NCBI GenBank assembly: GCA_030603505.1
Contig: JAUVXQ010000084.1
Coordinates: 1 to 6,012, forward strand
Source: Candidatus Heimdallarchaeota archaeon
Lineage (GTDB): Archaea; Asgardarchaeota; Heimdallarchaeia; Heimdallarchaeales; Heimdallarchaeaceae
Reading direction: 5' to 3'
Length of the DNA stretch: 6,012 bases
Both the position numbers and the translations under genes were made by a program. Below are positions 1-5,872 of the stretch, piece after piece. The notes under the pieces were generated by a model. That model searched no databases. It worked only from the letters and a program-made list of their open reading frames with translations, and was not told the origin of the DNA. Each line of letters starts with the position of its first letter. Within the stretch, counting starts at the first letter, position 1.

Positions 1-194
1 GGCTAGTTTGCTTGATTGGACCGAATCGGGTATAAAAGACTTCTTTTCATAGAACCTGTCTAAAAATTGTCTATTAAATCATTTTCTGGTGTTTTATATA
101 ATTTTTTAAGAGTATTTTTTAAGATCAACATTTCTCGTTGGGAATAGTTGTCCTCACTTTTAGTGAAAAAGGGTGGTTACTCAGACATTTACAC

Positions 195-207
195 AATAAA
201 ATTTTTT
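195..207 (+). promoter_or_regulatory. Possible TATA box of the EamA transporter gene
   Basis: An A/T-only stretch (aataaaatttttt and neighbours) is centred near 204, about 27 bases before the ATG at 231. That is where an archaeal TATA box would sit if transcription began at the start codon. It does not match TTTATAAA closely, and a better TATAAAAG at 31-38 is too far away unless the leader is about 170 bases long. Confidence 0.28.
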
Positions 208-230
208 AACGTTCCCTAAAAGTTGACTTG

Positions 231-1178
231 ATGTCATTTGGTATAGGGGTTACTTTATCCTTTGTCGCAGCGATTGCTTGGGGTTCCTCGATGGTTATTT
301 TTAAAGTAGGGATAAAAAATACTGACCCTTTAGTAGCAACATACATCAAAGGAATTGTTGCAGTACCTGTATTGATATTATTAGGCTGGATCTTATATGG
401 TGTTGAATCCTTAGCACTACTTTTTACCTATCCTAATTCCTTATGGCTTTTATTAGCGACTGTTAGTATAACCTTTGGGGACTTTTTCTCACTTTTTGCT
501 CTTAAGAAGATTAATGTTTCAATTGCACAACCCATCTCTGCAGTTTATCCGTTCTTCACAACACTTATTTTGTTAATAGCTAAAATAGAAAAAATCACTT
601 GGGTGATAATTACAGGAACACTCCTAATTATCTTTGGCGTATCTACCATTTCCTATTTCACTCAAAGAACAAGCAATCAAGCAGCAAAAAGAGAACATGA
701 TAAAAACAACGGAAAAAATACAATATATGGAATTATACTATCTGTACTCGCTGCTACTTTTTGGGGATTAACAATTGTATTCACAAGGTTAATCTTGGAT
801 GGTGAAGGCGTCGAAGTCATATCGATGATGGGGATAAGAAATGGTTTAATGGTAGCGATGGCTTTCATACTCGTACTAATTCGTGCTAATATTAAAAGAG
901 ATAATTTCATGAAAAACATCTTTACTCAAAAGAAAGAAGCATTCATTTTAATGGGAGGAGGAGCTATTGCTTGGTGCATAGGAGGCGTTTCATTTTTTAC
1001 AGCTGTCACAATGATTGGTGCAGGAATCAGCACACCTTTATCATCAATTTCACCATTTATAGTTACGATTCTAAGTGTATTTTTTCTGAAGGAGACAATC
1101 ACAAAAAAGCAAATCTTGAGTATATTCATTATTGTTCTGGGGGCTGTAATACTTTCATTGAATGAGATATTCAGCTGA
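231..1178 (+). CDS. EamA/DMT-superfamily transporter, ten predicted membrane helices
   Basis: The 315-residue protein is hydrophobic along almost its whole length and has the two-fold repeat of EamA (DUF6) transporters of the drug/metabolite superfamily. Half one covers about residues 4-144 and half two about 164-313, joined by a charged linker (about 145-163) rich in K, R, E and D. The duplication is visible: AAIAWG near residue 13 matches AATFWG near 174, and the PFF..LILL segment near 107 matches SPFIVTILSVFFLKE near 274. Members export or import small metabolites, sugars or amino acids across the cytoplasmic membrane; the substrate cannot be read from sequence. I chose the ATG at 231. A TTG directly before it is in frame but adds only one residue. 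No Shine-Dalgarno precedes the start and an AT-rich TATA-like stretch lies about 27 bases upstream, so the mRNA may be leaderless. The gene seems monocistronic, with 125 bases before the cyclophilin. Confidence 0.88.
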   Translation: MSFGIGVTLSFVAAIAWGSSMVIFKVGIKNTDPLVATYIKGIVAVPVLILLGWILYGVESLALLFTYPNSLWLLLATVSITFGDFFSLFALKKINVSIAQPISAVYPFFTTLILLIAKIEKITWVIITGTLLIIFGVSTISYFTQRTSNQAAKREHDKNNGKNTIYGIILSVLAATFWGLTIVFTRLILDGEGVEVISMMGIRNGLMVAMAFILVLIRANIKRDNFMKNIFTQKKEAFILMGGGAIAWCIGGVSFFTAVTMIGAGISTPLSSISPFIVTILSVFFLKETITKKQILSIFIIVLGAVILSLNEIFS

Positions 1179-1181
1179 TAA

Positions 1182-1186
1182 TTTTT
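1182..1186 (+). terminator. T-run after the transporter gene
   Basis: Five T in a row start 3 bases after the TGA at 1176-1178, inside a very AT-rich stretch. Archaeal termination commonly uses such T-tracts without a hairpin. The run is short and the region is AT-rich anyway, so this is only a candidate. Confidence 0.3.
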
Positions 1187-1288
1187 ATATGTAAATCATA
1201 ATAATTATTTTCAAGAAAAAATTCAGATAATCAAATGGTTAAAAAGCTGATAGAACAAAAGTCATAAAATAGCTTGATAGAATATAGT

Positions 1289-1295
1289 TGAGGAG
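1289..1295 (+). promoter_or_regulatory. Strong Shine-Dalgarno of the cyclophilin gene
   Basis: TGAGGAG lies 8 bases before the ATG at 1304 and pairs well with the conserved CCUCC tail of archaeal 16S rRNA. It fixes this start codon and shows that the transcript has a leader, unlike the apparently leaderless transporter gene upstream. Confidence 0.6.
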
Positions 1296-1303
1296 ACTAA
1301 ATC

Positions 1304-1777
1304 ATGACAAAAGCAGTAATTGAAACCAATAAAGGAATAATTAAAATCGAATTTTTTGATGAACACACACCCAATACAGTGAAAAATTTTACATCATTGG
1401 CAAGTTCTGGTTTTTATAATGGAGTAAGCTTTCATCGCGTAATTCCGGATTTTATGATACAAGGAGGAGATCCAGAAGGTTCTGGTCGAGGTGGTCCAGG
1501 ATATAAAATTGTAGATGAAGTTGATAATCCTGTTCAAAAACATGTTGATGGAGCATTAAGTATGGCAAATGCAGGACCAAATACAAATGGTTCACAATTC
1601 TTTATTGTATTAAATCCAAATAATTGTAAACACTTGAATAAGAAGCATACAGTTTTTGGGAAAACAATAGAAGGGATGGACACAGTAAAAAAAATAGTTC
1701 AAGGAGATAAAATGCTCAAAGTAACTATAGAAGAAGAATCAGATCTTATCAAAAATCACACCTTACAAAAACTGTGA
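1304..1777 (+). CDS. Cyclophilin-type peptidyl-prolyl cis-trans isomerase
   Basis: The protein speeds cis-trans isomerisation of peptide bonds before proline and so assists protein folding. It has no signal peptide or membrane segment, so it should be cytoplasmic. At 157 residues it is a minimal single-domain cyclophilin. The active-site blocks are intact: [14 protein letters not shown] at residues 43-56 supplies the catalytic Arg45, Phe50, Met51 and Gln53; [15 protein letters not shown] at 86-100 supplies Ala88, Asn89 and Phe100; His115 matches His126 of human CypA. The position of the CypA tryptophan that contacts cyclosporin A (W121) appears to be His110, which by family knowledge suggests weak cyclosporin binding. 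The ATG at 1304 has a good Shine-Dalgarno. Its stop lies 3 bases from the stop of the convergent methyltransferase gene. Cyclophilins are patchy in Archaea, so past transfer is possible, but base composition matches the neighbours. Confidence 0.96.
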   Translation: MTKAVIETNKGIIKIEFFDEHTPNTVKNFTSLASSGFYNGVSFHRVIPDFMIQGGDPEGSGRGGPGYKIVDEVDNPVQKHVDGALSMANAGPNTNGSQFFIVLNPNNCKHLNKKHTVFGKTIEGMDTVKKIVQGDKMLKVTIEEESDLIKNHTLQKL

Positions 1778-1780
1778 AGG

Positions 1781-3076
1781 TTAGAATCTCAATTGTAATG
1801 GCTTCAAATTTATCTTAGAGATTCTATTCTCAAGATACATTTTCATTTCTTTTTTTACTTTCCCTTTTAGACTACCAAATGTTATATTATTCCTAGTTCG
1901 TTTGTAATAATCAAGAATCTTTTCTTTATGCTCTTTCTGAAGGATAAGTATTCTGGAAATGTTCCATAGTGCTACTATATTAGAGGGATTATACTTCAAG
2001 GAAAGAGAGAATCGCTTTCTAGCTATTTCATAATCACCATTAGAAAAAGCTTTGAGTCCTTGATTAGCTAATCGTAAAGATTCCAATACAATAATTTCTG
2101 GACTAAAGAAGGGCCTTAATTCTGCTTTTAAGGTTTTGAAGTAAGAGAATTCTGTCTCATCAAATTCACTCTCTAGAAGATTGCGTCTGATTTTTTCACT
2201 CCAATAAGAATAAAATTCTAGTAACAATTGATTGAAATCATAAGTATCTTTTTTCCAGTTCACCCAATTGGAAAAGAAGAGTGAAGTAGCATTAATAGCG
2301 ATTAAGTAGTCCAAAAAATTTACTGATATCTCTTCAGCAATACTACTAGGAAGAAGACTTACGTATATTTTTGCAAGTTTTGGATGGATAATTGAAAAGT
2401 ACGCAGTTAATAAAATAATATCATTTTTATTCATAGATTTCCTCTTTAGCAAAATAGCCTCCAAGGGTTTGCAACAGTTGTTCTCCACGGATTCAAGGAA
2501 TTCAACCTCACCTTTTTCAAACTCTTTCAATACCCTCCACCTAAAAGATGTAATTAAATTCAACTTATTTTGTGAAATATCTTGAGGTTTCATTGTTTTT
2601 ATTCTAAAACTCTTTTCATCATAATAACTGGTTTGTCCTTTTCTCCTTACTTTTGTAAAACCTGCAGAATGAAGTTTCTTTTTAAGAAAAGTGGAAGTCA
2701 AACCTATTTTATGTACATTACCAGGTATGTCAACACCAAAAAGGAATCTCAGAGTTCTAGCTTTTCTCTTGGTAGATTGGAAAGGCATTCTTATTACCGA
2801 CCGAAGTAATGCAGGGGATTCGATTGAAAGTTCACCCCCCGGTGCTAATACTCGAAACATTTCTGCTAAAAGGAAAGGCAGTTGAATAACATCAAAGTGT
2901 TCCACAATGTGTGATGCTTCTATTACACCTATACTATTATCCTCATAAGGTAAAGATAGAATGTCAACCTCTTTATCTGCTATTCTTGATTCAAACTTAT
3001 CTATATTCTCATAACCAGGTTTGTAAAAAATACCACATCCTAGATTTAATTTAATCACACAATCATCACTTCTCAA
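1781..3076 (-). CDS. Class I SAM-dependent methyltransferase with helical, TPR-like C-terminal half
   Basis: Residues about 7-145 form a Rossmann methyltransferase of the Methyltransf_11 type. LNLGCG at 10-15 is the SAM-binding motif I, an acidic residue (D26) follows the second strand, LPYEDNSI at 42-49 and HIVEHF at 56-61 are typical, then LAPGG at 77-81 and HK..LT...L...L..AGF at 122-140. Methyl acceptor unknown. Residues about 215-431 are a separate, mainly helical region; 334-385 resembles a tetratricopeptide repeat pair (GLKAFSNGDYEIARKRF), suggesting a protein-binding role. I use the TTG start at 3076, which overlaps the TGA of the radical SAM gene by 4 bases; a GGAG lies 11 bases upstream. 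GTG at 3058 would cost only six residues and is possible. The tight overlap implies coupled translation and a shared pathway with the radical SAM enzyme. An internal ATG at 2434 (residue 215) with its own Shine-Dalgarno sits at the domain junction. Confidence 0.85.
   Translation of the reverse strand: MRSDDCVIKLNLGCGIFYKPGYENIDKFESRIADKEVDILSLPYEDNSIGVIEASHIVEHFDVIQLPFLLAEMFRVLAPGGELSIESPALLRSVIRMPFQSTKRKARTLRFLFGVDIPGNVHKIGLTSTFLKKKLHSAGFTKVRRKGQTSYYDEKSFRIKTMKPQDISQNKLNLITSFRWRVLKEFEKGEVEFLESVENNCCKPLEAILLKRKSMNKNDIILLTAYFSIIHPKLAKIYVSLLPSSIAEEISVNFLDYLIAINATSLFFSNWVNWKKDTYDFNQLLLEFYSYWSEKIRRNLLESEFDETEFSYFKTLKAELRPFFSPEIIVLESLRLANQGLKAFSNGDYEIARKRFSLSLKYNPSNIVALWNISRILILQKEHKEKILDYYKRTRNNITFGSLKGKVKKEMKMYLENRISKINLKPLQLRF
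1850..1856 (+). terminator. Possible T-tract terminator for the cyclophilin transcript
   Basis: Seven T in a row, followed by a further T-rich stretch to about 1868, lie about 73 bases past the cyclophilin stop and inside the 3' end of the convergent gene. Because the two stops are 3 bases apart, any terminator must lie within the opposite gene. The reverse case is the run of eight A at 1687-1694, which is T8 on the minus strand and could end the methyltransferase transcript. Confidence 0.25.
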
Positions 3077-4128
3077 TGCTTTATCTTCTCCTTTACTCGT
3101 TCCTTTTTTGGTGGTTTTATGTCAAATTTCTCTTCTTCTATTCTTCTCATACAATACGGTGTATTATGTAATTGACCAGTAAAATGTAGTGAAACTGAGT
3201 TACATCCCCCTTTACAATCCAAACCATAGAAACAGTCTTTACAATTTTCTCCTAATTGACTTTGATCAAATGAACGATTATATGCAAAAGAATTAGAATC
3301 TTCCCAGATATCTACAAAACTCCTTTCTCTTACATTACCTTCAACATACTGATTGTTACCCATTGAAAGACAACCTACTATTGAACCATCAGACGTTATA
3401 CCAATAGAGGAAATACCAGCAGTGCAACCTTTCCATTTCTTACTCTTTGGAAGCAGATGAGAATGATATCCATAACAATGAGCACCTACAACAAGCATAT
3501 CATTGAACTTGTTCTTGACATTTTCCGAAACAATAAACATGGCTGAAGCATAATACTCTTCTTCATCAATAGCCAACGAACGATCGAAATTACCGAAAGG
3601 TTCAGCAATTTGTATTTGCCAATTAACTTCTCGCTTTTTCAAAAGAGATCTAAGTTTTAAAAGATCTGAGAAATTGGTTTTGCTTATTGTTGTAATAACA
3701 GTAACTTGAATATTTTCCTTGAGAAGCATATCAATAGCTTCTAAAGCTACTTTAAAACTTCCATCTCTTCTTATCGAATCATGTGTTTTTTCAATCCCAT
3801 CTAACGATATCCCTACAACAGTTGGCTCTAAACGGGAAAGTTTGTCTACTATATTGGGAACTAACAAACCATTCGATACAAACGCAAGATTCATACCCAA
3901 ATCTTTTACACACCAAGAAATATCATACCAATCTGGATGAACAAATGGTTCACCTCCCATCAAACTAACCATATCACAATTCGCTTGAGCTAGTTCCTCA
4001 CAAAGACTAAAACATTCTTCAGTAGACAACTCATTAAGTCTTGCACTACCTGCACTTGAACCACAGTGTTTACATCGCATATTACAAGCTAAAGTTAGCT
4101 CCCAAACTGCGCACCCTAGTTTTCTCAT
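3073..4128 (-). CDS. Radical SAM enzyme with C-terminal SPASM domain
   Basis: The protein (351 residues from the ATG at 4128) has CNMRCKHC at residues 15-22, the CxxxCxxC motif that binds the radical-generating [4Fe-4S] cluster, then MGGEP at 57-61 for SAM binding and GISLDG near 106-111 in the barrel. The C-terminal third carries a complete seven-cysteine SPASM pattern: C235-x12-G-x4-C253, C296-x2-C299-x5-C305-x3-C309, then C326, so two auxiliary [4Fe-4S] clusters are expected. By family knowledge (anSME, PqqE, AlbA, MftC), SPASM enzymes often modify peptide or protein substrates; this substrate is unknown. The last 15 residues are very basic. An in-frame GTG at 4137 would add three residues; I prefer the ATG because GTGA lies 5 bases before it. 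It is the first gene of a two-gene unit with the overlapping methyltransferase, behind a good TATA box. Related enzymes also act outside peptide pathways, so a peptide-modifying role is inference. Confidence 0.92.
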   Translation of the reverse strand: MRKLGCAVWELTLACNMRCKHCGSSAGSARLNELSTEECFSLCEELAQANCDMVSLMGGEPFVHPDWYDISWCVKDLGMNLAFVSNGLLVPNIVDKLSRLEPTVVGISLDGIEKTHDSIRRDGSFKVALEAIDMLLKENIQVTVITTISKTNFSDLLKLRSLLKKREVNWQIQIAEPFGNFDRSLAIDEEEYYASAMFIVSENVKNKFNDMLVVGAHCYGYHSHLLPKSKKWKGCTAGISSIGITSDGSIVGCLSMGNNQYVEGNVRERSFVDIWEDSNSFAYNRSFDQSQLGENCKDCFYGLDCKGGCNSVSLHFTGQLHNTPYCMRRIEEEKFDIKPPKKERVKEKIKH

Positions 4129-4189
4129 TAATTTCACTTGATCAATGCTAATTAAATAGAATTACTTTTGCTGAAGGATTAGGTTTAAA

Positions 4190-4197
4190 ATTTATAA
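4190..4197 (-). promoter_or_regulatory. TATA box of the radical SAM-methyltransferase operon
   Basis: Read on the minus strand this is TTATAAAT, close to the archaeal TATA consensus. A start of transcription about 25-27 bases downstream would fall near 4167, giving a leader of roughly 40 bases before the ATG at 4128. The surrounding sequence is AT-rich, which lowers confidence. Confidence 0.42.
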
Positions 4198-4400
4198 GTA
4201 TTATTCTTAAATAAATAGGGATTCGTATATATCAATATAATATTGCATCTATTACAATATCAACCTCTATCCACAAGTTTCGTTGGTACGGGAACATCAC
4301 ACTTTTTGTTAAAAATTTAGAGGAAGAATGTAAATGGAATTAATTAACTAATTTCATTTCTTATTAAAAGATAATTAAAAGATTTTTTACAGAGTAACAT

Positions 4401-4406
4401 AAAAAA
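4401..4406 (-). terminator. T-run terminator after the membrane protein gene
   Basis: On the minus strand six T in a row begin 5 bases after the TAG stop codon at 4412-4414, and a second T6 run lies at 4383-4388 on the opposite strand. A T-tract directly after the stop is the usual archaeal end-of-transcript signal and separates this gene from the radical SAM unit. Confidence 0.4.
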
Positions 4407-4411
4407 CTCAA

Positions 4412-4945
4412 CTATTCGTTGGTATAAACGCCATATTCTACAGTTTGTCCAAGTTCCATTAATTCTTCATAGACAGATGTCCCGCCAGTTAATTTATGCA
4501 ATGAAGCAAAAAGCAGAGCTGAAAAAATCAGACCAAATATAGAAATAAGAGAATAAATCAAATAATGTTTTCTTTTAAATTCAGTTCGTCTTGAAGAGAG
4601 GAAGACAGCACTTGGAACAAACTGAATAATGTAGTTAATAGGGTTAACGAGAACAAAGACCATATCTTTTGCAAAACTATAAGGATAAGTTGGATGTCCC
4701 CAATCGTAAGCAAAACTGCCATGTGTCAAGAATTTAGGGACATGATAAGCACTAGCAAGTCCACCAAACATAAGATAAGTAATGAAATTAGTAAAAACAA
4801 AAAATATCTGAGTAAAGAACTGAATTAATGCAAATAAACGGGGAGAGGACATATTCCTAATCTTCTTGAATTTTCTGACAGAGTCAAAATCCACACCAAG
4901 TTTCTTTGTAACATCATCGAGTTTCTTCTCGTTGATAATAGTCAC
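4412..4945 (-). CDS. Hypothetical membrane protein with three predicted helices
   Basis: I do not recognise this 177-residue protein. Residues 1-36 are polar and highly charged, with a likely amphipathic segment (KKLDDVTKKLG, then VRKFKKIRN). Three hydrophobic segments follow at about 37-60 (rich in F, I and L), 94-116 and 127-149, the last two separated by a strongly basic stretch (SSRRTEFKRKH). By the positive-inside rule both basic stretches, before the first helix and between the second and third, should be cytoplasmic. The loop between helices one and two (about 61-93) is rich in Y, H, P and W and would then be outside. The tail is acidic. The start is GTG at 4945; the next in-frame Met is residue 32 (ATG at 4852) with AGGA only 3 bases before it. 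I keep the longer form because residues 1-31 look like real protein. No catalytic motif is visible. It seems monocistronic, with its own promoter and a T-run after the stop. Confidence 0.75.
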   Translation of the reverse strand: MTIINEKKLDDVTKKLGVDFDSVRKFKKIRNMSSPRLFALIQFFTQIFFVFTNFITYLMFGGLASAYHVPKFLTHGSFAYDWGHPTYPYSFAKDMVFVLVNPINYIIQFVPSAVFLSSRRTEFKRKHYLIYSLISIFGLIFSALLFASLHKLTGGTSVYEELMELGQTVEYGVYTNE

Positions 4946-5020
4946 CCTTTATAGATAATTTTCTTGTTATGTTTAATCAGAAGCACTAATAAAATTTCCG
5001 TATAATGAAACACTATATTC

Positions 5021-5028
5021 TATTTATA
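5021..5028 (-). promoter_or_regulatory. TATA box of the membrane protein gene
   Basis: The minus strand reads AAG TATAAATA G, one of the best TATA-box matches in the window. Transcription would start near 4997, leaving a leader of about 50 bases before the GTG at 4945. GGTGA overlaps that GTG, so the start-site signal is not clean. Confidence 0.4.
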
Positions 5029-5133
5029 CTTACGATTTAATTTCTTGTTTAACTAATTAATCCTACAAATCACAATACAACAGAAAAAGGAATAATTACC
5101 TGAATTAGAAATAAAAGAAAGCACTTCAAATAC

Positions 5134-5138
5134 AAAAA
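5134..5138 (-). terminator. T-run terminator after the tRNA gene
   Basis: The minus strand reads CCC followed by five T, starting 8 bases after the encoded CCA end of the tRNA. A short T-tract at this distance is typical for the end of archaeal tRNA transcripts. Confidence 0.45.
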
Positions 5139-5163
5139 GGGTTTATTGGTGGCTTGGGGGGGT

Positions 5164-5194
5164 ATTTCGCCCTTTTCTTCACGAGACATAGAGT
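5164..5194 (-). other. tRNA intron 2 in the T-loop, about position 59/60 (31 nt)
   Basis: The T-stem half GGGGG and loop bases ATCGAA are separated from the last loop base and CCCCC by 31 nt. A bulge-helix-bulge can be drawn: loop bases TCG pair with CGA in the intron, the inner helix pairs CTCT with AGGG (one G-U), and the 3' bulge is AT^A. The fourth central pair would be A54 against A, a mismatch, so the motif is relaxed. As with intron 1, a one-base shift gives the same product. Introns at this site are known mainly from Thermoproteales. Confidence 0.82.
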
Positions 5195-5216
5195 TTCGAT
5201 CCCCCGACCTCAGGAT

Positions 5217-5263
5217 TTCTCATCCCGAGATTTTACTGGCATTCTAGCCCTTTGTTACAAGAT
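5217..5263 (-). other. tRNA intron 1, canonical 37/38 position (47 nt)
   Basis: The junctions form a regular bulge-helix-bulge. Loop bases 32-35 (CTCA) pair perfectly with TGAG near the intron 3' end, giving the central 4-bp helix. The 5' bulge is TA^A, the 3' bulge is AA^A, and the inner helix pairs TCTTG with CGGGA (two G-U pairs). This is the substrate form of the archaeal tRNA splicing endonuclease. A register shifted by one base gives the same mature tRNA, because both candidate bases are A; the BHB geometry favours the limits given. Confidence 0.88.
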
Positions 5264-5319
5264 TATGAGTCCTGCGCTCTAGCCAGCTGAGCTACCAAGC
5301 CATTTTTTACTTTAGTAAC

Positions 5320-5859
5320 TTATTTCGTTCTAAGGTACTCTTTTACTAACTCCTCACCTTTTCCTATCTTATAACTACAAGGAGTGGGGAATCTATCTGA
5401 TGCTCTTTTTAGCGCTTCCAACGCCTCATGATATTTCTCTGGATGTATTCTTACTGTTATCAGTTCTTGACCAACTTTTACTCTTGCTGCTCTGTCTGTT
5501 GACTTTCCGAAAGATCTTCTCATTCCATCCTGTATTCTGTCAGCTCCAGCTACTGCCATCATTTTATTTTCTCTCAAAATGTGGTGAGGGTGGATTCTTA
5601 TTGTCATATGGTAATCGTCTGTTCCTATATTTCTTTGCAATTGTCTATTAACAGCTATTCTTGAGGCTTCTAAAGCAGTGTGCCTTATCTGACATCTTTC
5701 CTTTGCCACTAGATGGACATGAACTGGAAAATCACCTCGCCTATTTCCAGTATCATAAGAGCGTATTCTTGAGTCTGGAACACCTCTCACGAACTTACCT
5801 ACTCTTGTATTTGCTGGACCTCTTACATGAGTATAACATCTTGCTGGTCTTTTACCCAT
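5320..5859 (-). CDS. rpl10e: Large-subunit ribosomal protein uL16, archaeal L10e type
   Basis: This 179-residue protein matches the archaeal/eukaryotic uL16 (L10e) family in length and motifs: MGKRPARCY at the start, FVRGVPDSRIRSYDTGN, then a conserved core with HHILRENKMMAVAGADRIQDGMR and the basic loop RSFGKSTDRAARVKVGQ. In the large subunit uL16 lies beside the A-site tRNA corridor near the peptidyl transferase centre, and the basic loop reaches inward. A longer frame begins with GTG at 5868, three codons upstream, but that GTG is part of the GGTGAG ribosome binding site, so I use the ATG at 5859, which also matches the family N-terminus. The gene starts 13 bases after the uS7 stop and is followed 18 bases downstream by the tRNA gene. 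Its base composition is slightly richer in G+C than the accessory genes, as expected for a highly expressed gene. Confidence 0.97.
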   Translation of the reverse strand: MGKRPARCYTHVRGPANTRVGKFVRGVPDSRIRSYDTGNRRGDFPVHVHLVAKERCQIRHTALEASRIAVNRQLQRNIGTDDYHMTIRIHPHHILRENKMMAVAGADRIQDGMRRSFGKSTDRAARVKVGQELITVRIHPEKYHEALEALKRASDRFPTPCSYKIGKGEELVKEYLRTK

Positions 5860-5863
5860 TTTT

Positions 5864-5869
5864 CTCACC
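5864..5869 (-). promoter_or_regulatory. Shine-Dalgarno that sets the uL16 start
   Basis: GGTGAG lies 4 bases before the ATG at 5859. It matches the GGTGA part of the archaeal Shine-Dalgarno, which pairs nearer the start codon than GGAGG does, so the short spacing is normal. The GTG inside it is the only upstream in-frame alternative start, which makes the ATG the better choice. Confidence 0.6.
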
Positions 5870-5872
5870 GTA

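Larger units (their letters stand above)
5147..5301 (-). tRNA. tRNA-Met(CAT), elongator-like, interrupted by two introns
   Basis: Removing two introns leaves a 77-nt tRNA with every arm paired. Acceptor GGCTTGG pairs with CCAAGCC (5157-5151); the D-stem is GCTC/GAGC with A14, G18 and G19 in the loop; the anticodon stem is CAGGA/TCCTG around CTCATAA with anticodon CAT at 5267-5265; the variable loop is AGGTC; the T-stem is GGGGG/CCCCC around ATCGAAA; then A73 and an encoded CCA (5149-5147). G15 and C48 can form the Levitt pair. Intron 1 (5263-5217) is at the usual 37/38 site and intron 2 (5194-5164) is in the T-loop at about 59/60. G1:C72 and the lack of three G:C pairs at 29-31/39-41 argue against the initiator. 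A tRNA-Ile2, whose C34 is modified to read AUA, also has a CAT gene anticodon and cannot be excluded. The gene lies 18 bases after the uL16 stop, so co-transcription is likely. Confidence 0.93.

Noticed and set aside
2..52. Plus-strand frame entering from the left edge and ending at TAG 50-52, which could be a 16-residue C-terminus of an upstream gene.
   Set aside because: Too short to recognise, and random open frames of this length are common.
1247..1282. Two similar words, AGCTGATAGAA and AGCTTGATAGAA, upstream of the cyclophilin gene, considered as operator repeats.
   Set aside because: Only two imperfect copies in AT-rich DNA and no symmetry; chance is a sufficient explanation.
2582..2885. 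Two plus-strand ORFs of 75 and 64 codons inside the methyltransferase gene.
   Set aside because: They overlap a gene with clear motifs on the other strand and have no domain-like content or start signals of their own.
3056..3068. GTGATGA on the minus strand near the methyltransferase start, considered as box C of a C/D guide RNA.
   Set aside because: No matching CTGA box D at a suitable distance, and the site lies in coding sequence.
4232..4297. Minus-strand 21-residue ORF (ATG at 4297) upstream of the radical SAM gene, considered as a precursor peptide.
   Set aside because: No ribosome binding site, no Cys and no leader-core or repeat pattern; it also lies upstream of the TATA box proposed for the operon, so it would not be in that transcript.
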